Source of the DNA: Tardiphaga sp. | GTDB taxonomy: Bacteria; Pseudomonadota; Alphaproteobacteria; Rhizobiales; Xanthobacteraceae | Assembly (NCBI RefSeq): GCF_028290495.1 | Contig: NZ_JAQGJT010000151.1 | Location: 1-64,000 of the forward strand | Direction of reading: 5' to 3' | DNA length: 64,000 bases | Part shown: one piece after another, positions 8,719 through 17,423 of the stretch | Layout of the letters: each line of letters begins with the position of its first letter | Numbering within the stretch: the stretch's first letter is position 1 | The notes under the pieces: model-generated | The model's database searches: none | Told to the model about the DNA's origin: nothing | Seen by the model: only the letters and a program-made list of their open reading frames with translations | Program-made: the position numbers and the translations under genes

Positions 8719-9602
8719 CCGCGAACACGGTGAATTTCCACGGTGTGTTTCCCTATCTGGTTTCGCCGACCGACCCGGAAGGAGAAATTCGCACCGACGT
8801 GCTTGGCCGGCTGTGTGACGACCTGATCGGATCCGGCGTGCACGGCCTGACGCCGCTCGGCTCGACGGGGGAGATCGCCTATCTTGGCCGCGAGCAGCGC
8901 CGCACGGTGGTGCAGGCGACGATCGAGGCCGCGAGGGGCCGGGTGCCGGTGGTGGCCGGTGTCGCCTCGACCTCGACGGTGGATGCGGTGGCGCAGGCGA
9001 AATCGTACCAGAAGCTCGGCGCCGACGGCATCCTGGCGATTCTGGAGGCGTATTTCCCGCTCAAGGACGCGCAGGTCGAATCCTATTTCCGCGCCATTGC
9101 GGATGCCGTCGATATCCCCGTGGTGATCTACACCAATCCGCAATTCCAGCGCTCCGACCTCACCCTCGACGTGGTGGCGCGGCTCGCCGAGCATCCGCGG
9201 ATCCGCTACATCAAGGATGCCTCGACCAACACCGGGCGGTTGCTGTCGATCATCAACCGCTGCGGCAGCGATCTCGAAGTGTTCGCGGCGTCCGCGCATA
9301 TTCCCGCCGCGGTGATGCTGATCGGCGGCGTTGGCTGGATGGCGGGGCCGGCTTGCGTGGCGCCGAAGCAGAGCGTCGAGCTATACGATCTGTGCAAGGC
9401 ACGTCGTTGGGATGAAGCGATGGCGCTGCAGCGCAGGCTGTGGCGGTTCAACGAGGCTTTTGCGAAATACAATCTGGCGGCCTGCATCAAGACCGGGCTT
9501 TCGATCCAGGGCTATGAGGTCGGTGATCCCATAGCGCCGCAGGCGGCGCTCACTGCGGACGAACGCAAGGTGATTGAAACGCTGCTGCGGGAGATCGGCT
9601 GA
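8715..9602 (+). CDS. DapA/N-acetylneuraminate lyase family aldolase (class I)
   Basis: A 295-residue TIM-barrel lyase of the dihydrodipicolinate synthase family. Visible marks are GSTGE (about residues 47-51), the conserved tyrosine in VIYTNP (near residue 137) and the Schiff-base lysine in RYIKDAS (near residue 165). The start is a GTG at 8715 overlapping the previous stop, with GGGAGA at 8703-8708 six bases upstream. Being inside a catabolic operon with a hydroxyacid dehydrogenase makes a lyase acting on a 2-oxo acid more likely than lysine biosynthesis. The substrate cannot be read from the sequence. Confidence 0.83.
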   Translation: MTANTVNFHGVFPYLVSPTDPEGEIRTDVLGRLCDDLIGSGVHGLTPLGSTGEIAYLGREQRRTVVQATIEAARGRVPVVAGVASTSTVDAVAQAKSYQKLGADGILAILEAYFPLKDAQVESYFRAIADAVDIPVVIYTNPQFQRSDLTLDVVARLAEHPRIRYIKDASTNTGRLLSIINRCGSDLEVFAASAHIPAAVMLIGGVGWMAGPACVAPKQSVELYDLCKARRWDEAMALQRRLWRFNEAFAKYNLAACIKTGLSIQGYEVGDPIAPQAALTADERKVIETLLREIG

Positions 9603-9680
9603 CATGCGCCGGCGCTGTTGGCGGCTGTGAGGCTTATGGGCTAGAACGAATCCACAGCCTGTCTGCCAAAGGACCTCCTA

Positions 9681-12005
9681 ATGAACATTCTGCCCGGCAA
9701 TTTGCGTTTTGGCGCTGGTCTGTCGCCCAAGCGCCTCGAGGACCAGCGACTTCTCACGGGCAAGGGCCTGTTCATCGACGACAAACCGGAAGACGGCGCG
9801 CTGTGGCTGCATGTGCTGCGCTCGCCGCATGCGCACGCGAAGATCACATCCATCGACACCACCGCCGCAAAGGCGATGCCGGGCGTCGAGGCGATCTACA
9901 CCGGCGCCGATCTGGTCGCCGGGGATGTAGGCACGCTGCCGACGCTGCCGATCTTCAAACGGCCCGACGGCTCGCCCGCGACCTTTCCGCCGCGCCGGCT
10001 GCTGGCGCATGAGACCGTGCGCTACGCCGGGGAATCGGTGGCTGCCATCGTCGCGACCTCGCGCAGCCAGGCGCAGCTCGCGGCTGAAGCCATCGACGTC
10101 ACCTATGAAGTGCTGCCGGCGGTGGTCGATCTCGCCACGGCCGCGGAGCCCGGTTCGCCAACGGTGTGGCCGGACGCGCCGGACAATATCGCCGCCGTAA
10201 TGAGCTATGGCGATGCCGCCAAGGTGGACGCTGCCTTTGCGGCGGCCGAGCACGTCGTCTCGCTCGACATCACCAGCCAGCGCCTGATTCCCTCCGCGAT
10301 GGAGCCGCGCAGCACCATCGCCGAAGTCGACAAGAAGTCCGGCAGGCTGACCTTGTTCGTGCAGAGCCAGACGCCGGCCTCGACCCGCGACATTCTCGCG
10401 GATGCGATTCTGAAGCGACCGAAGGACAGCATCCGCGTCGTGGTCGGCGATATCGGTGGCGGCTTTGGCCAGAAGACCAGCCTGTATCCGGAAGACGGCA
10501 TCGTCGCTTACGCCGCGGTGCAGCTTGGTCGCAAGATCCGCTGGCGCGGCGACCGCACCGACGACTTCGTCGGTGGCACCCACGGCCGCGACCTGACCTC
10601 GACCGCGCAGATCGCGCTCGACGCCAAAGGCCGCATTCAGGCCTACCGCGTGAAGTCGATCGGCGGCACCGGCGCCTACATTTCTCCCACCGGCGTGATC
10701 ATTCCGCTGGTGCTTGGCCCGTTCGTGCAGACCAGCGTCTATGACCTGCAGCTGGTGCATTACGATATCAAGGCGGTGATGACGCACACCGCGCCGGTCG
10801 GCGCCTATCGCGGCGCCGGGCGGCCTGAGGCCGTGTTCATCATGGAGCGCCTGATGGACGCCGCCGCGCGCCAGATCGGCATGGATCCGCGGGCGATCCG
10901 CAAGGTCAACTACATCAAGCCGACGCAGTTTCCCTACAAGAACGCGGTCGGCCAGACCTATGACAGCGGCGCCTTCGCGCACATGCTGGAGCGCGCGTCC
11001 GAATTGTCCGACTGGGACGGCTTTGCCGCGCGCAAGAAGGCGGCGAAGAAGAAGGGCCTGCTCTATGGGCGCGGCCTGACCAGCTATATCGAATGGACGG
11101 GTGGTCCCGGCACCAAGGAGACCGTGACGCTGCGCGCCACCAGTGAGGGCCGCGTCATCCTGCATTCGGGCACCCAGGCGATGGGGCAGGGACTGCAGAC
11201 CGCCTATTCGCAGCTGGTGGCGGAATCGCTGGGCATCGGCATGGACAAGATCGACGTGATTCAGGGCGACACCGACGTCATTGTCGGCATGGGCAGCGTC
11301 GGTTCGCGCTCGCTGTTCGTCGGCGGCACCGCGGCGGTGGTTTCGGCGCAGGACATGATCACCAAGGCCCGCGAGAAGGCCTCGCAGATGCTGGAAGCCT
11401 CGGTCGACGATATCGAATATTCAGCTGGCTTCCTCACCGTGGTCGGCACCGACAAGCGGATCGGCCTTTTCGAGATCGCCAAGGCGGAGAAGGACGCGGA
11501 GCTCAGCGTCGAATCCACCGGCGTGGCCGATGGCCCGACCTGGCCGAACGGCACGCATATCTGCGAGGTCGAGATCGATCCGGAGACCGGCATCACCACT
11601 GTGGTGAAATACACCACGGTGGACGATGTCGGCGTCGCGGTGAATCCGATGCTGGTCACCGGGCAGGTGCATGGCGGCGTCGTGCAGGGCATCGGCCAGG
11701 CGCTCTATGAAGGCGTGCATTACGACGCCGAGGGGCAACTCCTGACCGCCAGCTATCAGGATTACTGCATCCCGCGTGCATCCGATGTGCCGCCTTTGTC
11801 GGTCACGCTCGACGGCTCGGCGCCCTGCGTCACAAATCCAATCGGTGCCAAGGGCTGCGGCGAATCCGGCGCGATCGGCGGGCCGCCCTGCATCACCAAC
11901 GGCGTGCTCGACGCGCTAAGCGGTCTGGGCATCACCCAGCTGAACACGCCGCTGTCGCCGCTGAAAATCTGGAACGCGATCCAGAGCGCGCAGGCATCGG
12001 CCTAA
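9681..12005 (+). CDS. Xanthine dehydrogenase family molybdenum-binding large subunit (CoxL form II-like)
   Basis: A 774-residue catalytic subunit of the molybdenum hydroxylase family. Domain order is the N-terminal a/b hammerhead (about residues 20-130) followed by the two molybdopterin-binding halves. The active-site loop reads AYRGAGR, the form II signature, not the AYxCSFR of true CO dehydrogenase. The C-terminal KGCGESGAIGG carries the conserved catalytic glutamate. These enzymes normally need a FAD subunit and a 2Fe-2S subunit, but no such gene is adjacent, so partners must be encoded elsewhere. ATG at 9681 with AAAGGA (9668-9673). It probably oxidises an aldehyde or N-heterocycle in the pathway of its neighbours. 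Confidence 0.85.
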   Translation: MNILPGNLRFGAGLSPKRLEDQRLLTGKGLFIDDKPEDGALWLHVLRSPHAHAKITSIDTTAAKAMPGVEAIYTGADLVAGDVGTLPTLPIFKRPDGSPATFPPRRLLAHETVRYAGESVAAIVATSRSQAQLAAEAIDVTYEVLPAVVDLATAAEPGSPTVWPDAPDNIAAVMSYGDAAKVDAAFAAAEHVVSLDITSQRLIPSAMEPRSTIAEVDKKSGRLTLFVQSQTPASTRDILADAILKRPKDSIRVVVGDIGGGFGQKTSLYPEDGIVAYAAVQLGRKIRWRGDRTDDFVGGTHGRDLTSTAQIALDAKGRIQAYRVKSIGGTGAYISPTGVIIPLVLGPFVQTSVYDLQLVHYDIKAVMTHTAPVGAYRGAGRPEAVFIMERLMDAAARQIGMDPRAIRKVNYIKPTQFPYKNAVGQTYDSGAFAHMLERASELSDWDGFAARKKAAKKKGLLYGRGLTSYIEWTGGPGTKETVTLRATSEGRVILHSGTQAMGQGLQTAYSQLVAESLGIGMDKIDVIQGDTDVIVGMGSVGSRSLFVGGTAAVVSAQDMITKAREKASQMLEASVDDIEYSAGFLTVVGTDKRIGLFEIAKAEKDAELSVESTGVADGPTWPNGTHICEVEIDPETGITTVVKYTTVDDVGVAVNPMLVTGQVHGGVVQGIGQALYEGVHYDAEGQLLTASYQDYCIPRASDVPPLSVTLDGSAPCVTNPIGAKGCGESGAIGGPPCITNGVLDALSGLGITQLNTPLSPLKIWNAIQSAQASA

Positions 12006-12043
12006 CCTTCAACAACAAGAATACTTTCTGGAGAAAAGACGCC

Positions 12044-13105
12044 ATGAAGAGCTATCAGGTCACCGACTTTAATGCCCCGCTCGAACTGGCGGAAATGGAC
12101 ACGCCGCAGCCGACCGGCACGCAGGTGCTGATCCGCGTCAAGGCTGCCGGCGTCTGCCACAGCGATCTGCATATCTGGGAAGGCGGCTACGATCTCGGCC
12201 ATGGCCGCAAGCCGCTGTCGCTGAAGGATCGCGGTGTGTCGCTGCCGCGCACGATGGGCCATGAGACCGTCGGCGAAGTGCTGGCGTTCGGGCCGGACGC
12301 GCAGAACGAGCCCGGCGTGAAGATTGGCGATATTGCGCTGGTCTATCCGTGGATCGGTTGCGGGAAATGCGCGACCTGCCTCGCGGGCGACGAGAACATG
12401 TGCTTGAAGCCGAACTCGCTCGGCGTCCATTGCGACGGCGGCTATTCCGATCACATGCTGGTGCCGCATCCGCGCTATCTGCTTGACCTTCAGGGCATGG
12501 ATCCGGTCACCGCCGCGCCCTACGCCTGCTCGGGCGTCACCACCTACAGCGCGCTGAAGAAGGTCGAGAAAGACCTCGGCAACCCGATCGTGATCTTCGG
12601 CGCCGGCGGTCTTGGCCTGATGGCGCTGTCGCTGCTCAAAGCGTTGGGCGGCATGGGAGCCATCGTCGTCGATATCGATGCCCGCAAGCGCGAGGCCGCG
12701 TTGCAGGCCGGTGCGCTGGCCGCCATCGATGGTGCCGCTCCCGATGCGCTGGCTCAACTGATGCAGAGCGCCGGCGGCCCGATTCTGTCGGTGATCGATC
12801 TGGTCGGCAACAGCGCCACCACGCAGCTCGGCTTCGACTGTCTCGCCAAGGGCGGCAAGCTGATCATCGTCGGCCTGTTCGGCGGCGGCGCGACCTTTGC
12901 GCTGCCCCTGATCCCGATCAAGGCGCTGACGATCCAGGGCAGCTATGTCGGCAATCTCCGCGAGACGCAGGAATTGCTCGACCTTGTCCGCAGCAAGAAG
13001 ATCGCGCCGATCCCGGTGATCACGCTGCCGTTCGAGCAGGCCAATGCGGCGCTGAACGATCTGAAGGCCGGCAGACTGGTCGGCCGCGCAGTGCTGACGC
13101 CGTAG
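12044..13105 (+). CDS. Zinc-dependent alcohol dehydrogenase (MDR superfamily)
   Basis: A 353-residue medium-chain dehydrogenase. The catalytic zinc site is seen in GVCHSDLH and GHETVGEV. The structural zinc cysteines lie in CGKCATCLAGDENMC (about residues 106-120), and the NAD-binding GAGGLGLM is near residue 186. The insert DLGHGRKPLSLKDRG after the first zinc ligand is seen in quinone/alcohol dehydrogenases acting on hydroxyacid-type alcohols. ATG at 12044 with GGAG at 12030-12033. It lies 38 bp after the molybdenum subunit gene and is the last gene of the operon-like run. The substrate is unknown. Confidence 0.85.
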   Translation: MKSYQVTDFNAPLELAEMDTPQPTGTQVLIRVKAAGVCHSDLHIWEGGYDLGHGRKPLSLKDRGVSLPRTMGHETVGEVLAFGPDAQNEPGVKIGDIALVYPWIGCGKCATCLAGDENMCLKPNSLGVHCDGGYSDHMLVPHPRYLLDLQGMDPVTAAPYACSGVTTYSALKKVEKDLGNPIVIFGAGGLGLMALSLLKALGGMGAIVVDIDARKREAALQAGALAAIDGAAPDALAQLMQSAGGPILSVIDLVGNSATTQLGFDCLAKGGKLIIVGLFGGGATFALPLIPIKALTIQGSYVGNLRETQELLDLVRSKKIAPIPVITLPFEQANAALNDLKAGRLVGRAVLTP

Positions 13106-13117
13106 CGGCATCCATGC

Positions 13118-13158
13118 CCCGGATGCGATGCGATACGCAGTATCGCTTCGTGTCCGGG
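13118..13158. terminator. Long hairpin between convergent genes
   Basis: Two 19-nt arms (13118-13136 and 13140-13158, CCCGGA...TCCGGG, with GCGATAC/GTATCGC at the top) enclose a three-base loop. The hairpin lies between the alcohol dehydrogenase gene and the decayed dctA on the opposite strand. There is no clear T-run, so it may be a palindromic repeat serving as terminator. Confidence 0.5.
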
Positions 13159-13171
13159 ACAAGACATTCAA

Positions 13172-13866
13172 TCACCCCGCCGTCACGTCGACCAGTTCCT
13201 CGCCATCCAGCACACTTTTGGCCTTGGCATGGTCGAGGTCGCCTTCCCAAGCGCCGATCACGACGGTGGCGACGCGAAACAGCACGATCGAGACGTCGTC
13301 GATGAAAGCGGTGATGCGGGCGGCTTTATCGCCGCCGACCAGCGCCATGCTGGTGCCGAACAGGATCGCGAAGAACAGCACCTGCAGCATATCGTTGCGC
13401 GCCAGCGCGTCGAACGAGGTGGTCGGGATGATGTTGAGCAAGAAGCTGCAGATGCCGCCGCCCTGCAATTTATGGGCGTTGTCGGTGTAGTTGCCCAGCG
13501 CCTTGGCATCCAGCGTGGCGGTGTCGACGTTCATGCCGTGGCCGGCGCCGAATAGGTAGGCAAGCAGCAGCCCGACCACCAGCGCCACGGTGGTCATGAC
13601 CTCGAAATGGACTAGCGCCTTGACGCTGGCCGACTTTCTTGAGGTCGCCGGCGCCGGCAATACCGTGCACGACGACGCAGAACACGATCGGCGCCACGAT
13701 CATCGAGATCAGCTTGAGAAAGGCGTCGCTGAAGAATTTCAGGCCACCGCAAAGTCGGGCGAGGCCACCCCAATTCCGATGCCCAGCAGCAGAGCGGCCA
13801 GCACCTGCACGAAAAGCGAATGATACAGCGGTTTGCGCTGCATTTCGATGCCGACTGCGACGCCAT
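13172..13866 (-). pseudogene. Decayed C4-dicarboxylate/amino acid symporter (dctA-type), frameshifted and internally deleted
   Basis: Pieces of one DctA-type transporter occur in order but in different frames. An ATG at 13866 has a good GGAGAA upstream (13873-13878). About three codons later the family-like [15 protein letters not shown] continues in another frame up to about 13745. Next, [18 protein letters not shown] and [14 protein letters not shown] are in a second frame to about 13632. [16 protein letters not shown] and [17 protein letters not shown] are then in a third frame to the stop. The last frame jumps from the helix ending SIVLFRVATVV straight to the C-terminal AWEGDLDHAKAKSVL tail, so roughly 200 residues carrying the substrate/cation site are missing. 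At least two, probably three, frameshifts plus a deletion make it non-functional. Confidence 0.87.
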
Positions 13867-14014
13867 GATTGGTTCTCCGTTCGCTTGGAGAACAGAGCAA
13901 CAAACCTGCCACCTCGGGGCGTCAAGGCGTGCCGCGGCACGCCATGATCGGGGTAGGGTCTTCTCAATCAGGAAGAAAGCTATCTGATTTAGCGAATCAG
14001 AAAAGTTAACTGTC

Positions 14015-14395
14015 TTAGGCGGGCAGCTTCTCTTCGTCCGCGATCGATTCCATCAGGGCGACCATCTGGCGCTGCACGGTCTGGCTCTTGATGCGGCTGT
14101 AGGCCCGCAGCAGGCGCAGGCTGAATGCGCTGTCCAGGAACAGCAAGCTTTCGACTTCGCGGGTCTTGCCGTCGCCGTCGTAGAAGAACGTCACCGGCAC
14201 GTCGAGCGCGGTCGCAATCTGCTGCAGACGGGCTGCGCCAACGCGATTTACGCCTTTTTCGTACTTCTGGACCTGCTGGAAACTGACGCCCAACTGTTCG
14301 CCCAAATCCGCCTGTGAAATTTTCTGCTCAACACGACGAAGACGGATTCTCTTGCCCATCTCGATGTCGGGTTTGCCGGCACTACGCTGCTTCAT
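14015..14395 (-). CDS. XRE-family helix-turn-helix transcriptional regulator
   Basis: A 126-residue Cro/CI-type regulator. The HTH lies at about residues 14-70 (RIRLRRVEQKISQADLGEQ, then GVSFQQVQKYEKG, RVGAARLQQIATAL), followed by a short C-terminal region of about 50 residues with a hydrophobic helix (AFSLRLLRAYSRI). This layout, with FQQVQKYEKG in the recognition helix, is common among rhizobial XRE regulators present in several copies per genome. ATG at 14395. It is a single gene with no obvious target next to it; the decayed dctA is downstream on the same strand. The signal or ligand is unknown. Confidence 0.85.
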   Translation of the reverse strand: MKQRSAGKPDIEMGKRIRLRRVEQKISQADLGEQLGVSFQQVQKYEKGVNRVGAARLQQIATALDVPVTFFYDGDGKTREVESLLFLDSAFSLRLLRAYSRIKSQTVQRQMVALMESIADEEKLPA

Positions 14396-15130
14396 TCGTC
14401 ACCATTCAGTTTGTTTAGACGGAAAATTTTAGCTTTTTTTGATTGCTTTGTTTACCGTGGTAATCTCCCCGGCCCACTTGGCCGAGGCTCGCTCTTATAC
14501 ACAGCCAGAGATCGCGGGAATGGATGAATTCATCTTTTCACTAAAAAAATTCATGAAACAACAAATTTGGCGAAACCGAATAGAGCTGCAGATGATGCGC
14601 AGGTATCTGGTTGCTGTGCGCTTTCAAACCAAACCGCCGCCGACGATTTAAATCAATTCGTGGGTACAATTGTCGCAGCAAATGCAAAAGACACGTCTCT
14701 GCAGTTCTGATGCCGATCCCGTGTGACTCAGCCCACGCGATCACTGTTGACAGCCGTTCGCATCACAGGGCTTTGGATCGACGCACGTTGTAGTTTCAGT
14801 TACCCTTTAACGGCGGTGCGGCCCATAAGGTGCATCACGATGTTGTGCTTTCATAATTGATACGTTGCTGCCGAAACGAGGTTTCAATGTGCCGCGCGAA
14901 TGTGAGCACGATGCAATCGGATGATCGATGTTGGCATCGGTGATACCAGGCGTTTCCACCTGTCGGTCTGGTACCATCGTCACCACGGATCTCCCGCGAA
15001 TACCGGCCGCTTCCCAATTTACCGGCCAACTTCACGATGCAGCAGGGTGGCGTTCCGTTTATCAGAACGGTGCTCGACGCCGCGACCTGTCGGGCGGGTT
15101 GGACTGGTCATGACCGCTTGCGGCGAGGTG
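14396..15130. other. Gene-poor, relatively AT-rich spacer
   Basis: About 735 bp between the XRE regulator and the serine hydrolase gene. Base composition in the first half is visibly less GC-rich than the flanks. The short open frames here lack ribosome-binding sites and recognisable protein features. I see no RNA gene, insertion sequence end or strong terminator. Confidence 0.5.
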
Positions 15131-16381
15131 TCACAGGTTGCTCTCGGTGATCGCCGCACACACCATGCTTCGCAATTCACGTCGTACCGGATAGGCGCTG
15201 GACGGCAGCAGCTGGGTCATGAAGATTACGATTAGCTCCTCGGCGGGGTCGATCCAGAACGCCGTGCTGGCAGCGCCGCCCCAGGCGTATTCGCCGGCGC
15301 TGCCCGCGATCATGGTGCTGGCCGGATCCATCGTTACCGAGAAGCCGAGGCCGAATCCAACGCCGGCGTTGGTGGCCTCGGAGAACAGCGACTTGGACAT
15401 TTCCGTGAGGTCGCGGCCGCCCGGCAGATGGTTGGATGTCATCAGCGCCAGCGTCTTCGGGCCGAGCAGGCGCACGCCGTCGATTTCGCCGCGATTGAGC
15501 AGCGCGCGGCAGAAGGTGAGATAGTCGGCTGCTGTCGAGCAGAGCCCGCCGCCGCCGGAGATGAACGACGGCTGTTCGAGGAACGAACTGGTGCGGGGAT
15601 CGTCCTGCAGTACCATGCCGCCGCGGCCGTCCGCGGCATAGCAGGCGGCCAGGCGGTGCGCCTTGTCGGGCGGCACGAAGAAGCCGGTATCGGTCATCCC
15701 CAACGGGGCGAAGATGCGCTGTTGCAAAAATTGGTCGAGCGGCTGGCCAGCGATCTTCTCAATGAGATAGCCGATGACGTCAGTGGACACCGAATAATTC
15801 CAAGCGTCGCCGGGTGAGAATTCCAGCGGAATGCTTGCCAGATCCTCGATCATGGACTGTATCGTGCCGGCCTTCTCGATCTCGCCGATTTTCAGCGCCC
15901 GATAGGCCGCGTCCACATTGCTGCGCTGCTGGAAGCCGTAAGTGAGCCCCGAGGTGTGGCGCAACAGGTCGATCACCAGCATCGGCCGCGCCGGCGGTCT
16001 GGTCAGGAACGGCGCAGTTACGCCGGCCTGGTACACGCCAAGGTGGGCCCATTCCGGAATGTATTTGTGGACGGGCTCGTCGAGCGCGACGCGGCCTTCT
16101 TCCACCAGCATCATGAAAGCGACTGAAGTGATCGGCTTGGTCATCGAATAGATGCGGAAAATGCTGTCGTCAGCCAGTGCGCGTTGGCGTTCGATATCAG
16201 CGAAGCCCTGAACGGCATGGTGCGCGATCTGGCCGCGTCGCCAGACCAGCAACTGCGTGCCGGGAAAGCGTCCGGCATCGATATAGTTGCGTTTCAGATG
16301 CGCGTCGATGCGGGCCAATGCAGCAGGGGACATACCGGTCTGTTCAGGCGCGGGGGCGGATAGCGAATTCTTTCGCAGCAT
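15131..16381 (-). CDS. Serine hydrolase of the beta-lactamase class C / CubicO family
   Basis: A 416-residue penicillin-binding-protein-fold hydrolase. The catalytic S-x-x-K is SMTK in RIYSMTKPITS (about residues 79-89), and a tyrosine motif WNYSVSTDV follows near residue 190. There is no obvious signal peptide, which fits cytoplasmic esterase-type members (EstB-like) better than a periplasmic beta-lactamase. The ATG at 16381 is chosen; an in-frame GTG at 16393 is an alternative. It is a single gene, convergent with nothing close. Likely an esterase or peptidase-like hydrolase; the substrate is not predictable. Confidence 0.8.
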   Translation of the reverse strand: MLRKNSLSAPAPEQTGMSPAALARIDAHLKRNYIDAGRFPGTQLLVWRRGQIAHHAVQGFADIERQRALADDSIFRIYSMTKPITSVAFMMLVEEGRVALDEPVHKYIPEWAHLGVYQAGVTAPFLTRPPARPMLVIDLLRHTSGLTYGFQQRSNVDAAYRALKIGEIEKAGTIQSMIEDLASIPLEFSPGDAWNYSVSTDVIGYLIEKIAGQPLDQFLQQRIFAPLGMTDTGFFVPPDKAHRLAACYAADGRGGMVLQDDPRTSSFLEQPSFISGGGGLCSTAADYLTFCRALLNRGEIDGVRLLGPKTLALMTSNHLPGGRDLTEMSKSLFSEATNAGVGFGLGFSVTMDPASTMIAGSAGEYAWGGAASTAFWIDPAEELIVIFMTQLLPSSAYPVRRELRSMVCAAITESNL

Positions 16382-16568
16382 TTTCAACGTCACTCCAACG
16401 TTTGTTGCCAGACCATTTTACGGATGCCGCTCTGCCACCGGGATTTGTATCGCGCGGAGATTGTCGCGCCAGCGGATATGATCGCGCGATAGCATCGCTA
16501 TGGCAAATGCAGGACAACGAGACGGCATGATGCACTCAAGGCAACGCCTGTTGCCGCGCGGACACCGC

Positions 16569-17015
16569 TCAGCCGGCGTCGCTCCAGTCGCGTTGCCCGA
16601 GGTCGTGCATGCTCTCCAGGAAGAACTGGTCGAATTGAAACGGCGGCGTCGACGCGAGGCCTGCTTGCGCCATCACCTCGTTGAACGCCTGGCCGAGTTC
16701 GCCGACGCGCTCGGCGAAGGTCGCAAGCCCCTCGCGTTCGGCGCTGCCGACCACCTCGAACAGGGTGGTCTTGGCGATATCCGTCTTGCTGGCGACCACG
16801 CTGATACGGTCGTTGAGCGAATTGGTGCGCAGCGTGTCGAGTTTTCGCCCGAAGGAATCGAAGTGCTCGACGGCGGCGGCGGCATTGGCGCGGAGGTCGG
16901 CGTCGGCCTGTGACAGGATGGCTGCGGCCGACACCACGATGGCGGCCTTCAGCGTGGTCGCGGCGTCGCGCAAGGCGGCGGGGATGGGGTCATGGCTGGC
17001 GTCGGGGTGGGGCAT
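16569..17015 (-). CDS. Hypothetical protein, helical, 148 residues
   Basis: An unrecognised protein that looks genuinely coding because of strong third-position GC and a normal amino acid mix. It is predicted mostly helical, with an alanine-rich first half (LRDAATTLKAAIVVSAA, then ADADLRANAAAAVEHFDSF) and a C-terminal part with phenylalanines (PPFQFDQFF). It has no signal peptide, membrane segment or cysteine motif. ATG at 17015. It is divergent from the nitrate operon by about 400 bp. No function can be assigned. Confidence 0.6.
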   Translation of the reverse strand: MPHPDASHDPIPAALRDAATTLKAAIVVSAAAILSQADADLRANAAAAVEHFDSFGRKLDTLRTNSLNDRISVVASKTDIAKTTLFEVVGSAEREGLATFAERVGELGQAFNEVMAQAGLASTPPFQFDQFFLESMHDLGQRDWSDAG

Positions 17016-17169
17016 CGTCAGGTCCGCTCGGTGGTGGCATTGGCGCTCCTCTTAACATCGATACCCATCCTGCCGGCGGCTGTAAAATAACACCGTCGGC
17101 AGATCTGCTTGTTTCGAGTGCGTCGCACAACAATTGAGCGCTTCGCAATTTTTGGATGCGTCAGGACGA

Positions 17170-17200
17170 CAGTTAGGGTGCCTGTGCAGCAGCCTAACTG
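17170..17200 (+). promoter_or_regulatory. Stem-loop / dyad upstream of nrtA
   Basis: CAGTTAGG (17170-17177) and CCTAACTG (17193-17200) are perfect 8-bp inverted arms around a 15-nt spacer that also contains TGC/GCA. It could be an operator or part of a leader RNA. It lies upstream of the sigma-54-like element at 17236. Confidence 0.35.
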
Positions 17201-17235
17201 TTTGTAAAGAATAGAATTCTCGCGTCGCGGCGATC

Positions 17236-17251
17236 TGGCACGAAGTTTGAA
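17236..17251 (+). promoter_or_regulatory. Sigma-54-like -24/-12 element upstream of nrtA
   Basis: TGGCAC (17236-17241), five bases, then TTGA (17247-17250) has the spacing of a sigma-54 promoter, but the -12 GC is GA, a mismatch at a conserved position. Nitrate assimilation genes in rhizobia are commonly under nitrogen (NtrC) control, which makes the match worth noting but not proof. Confidence 0.35.
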
Positions 17252-17309
17252 TAGTTCTTATCGACGCCATTGTAGCCGTCACCATCCATCACCAGCCGCA
17301 TTGCCATCA

Positions 17310-17390
17310 TGGGGGCCTCCCCCAGACGCGCCGCTATGTCCTTTTGCCTTTCGGTTCGAACGGCACTGCGACGGAGGGCAAGCGGTGCCG
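17310..17390 (+). promoter_or_regulatory. Two hairpins in the nrtA leader, possible NasT-type attenuator
   Basis: TGGGGG (17310-17315) pairs with CCCCCA (17319-17324) around a three-base loop. CGGCAC (17361-17366) pairs with GTGCCG (17385-17390). Both lie in the roughly 160-nt leader expected downstream of the element at 17236. Alphaproteobacterial nitrate operons are often controlled by NasS/NasT antitermination on such leaders. No uridine tract follows either hairpin, so the role is uncertain. Confidence 0.3.
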
Positions 17391-17423
17391 GTGGCAGCAG
17401 CCCACGAAAGGACGACCGCGACG

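Noticed and set aside
10166..10744. Secondary-frame reading inside the molybdenum subunit gene
   Set aside because: Arginine-rich out-of-frame translation; the main frame carries all active-site motifs.
9681..12005. Aerobic carbon monoxide dehydrogenase large subunit
   Set aside because: The active-site loop is AYRGAGR (form II), and the small and medium subunit genes are missing.
14396..15130. Several 60-100 codon frames in the AT-richer spacer
   Set aside because: No ribosome-binding sites, no family resemblance, and frames on both strands compete without codon bias.
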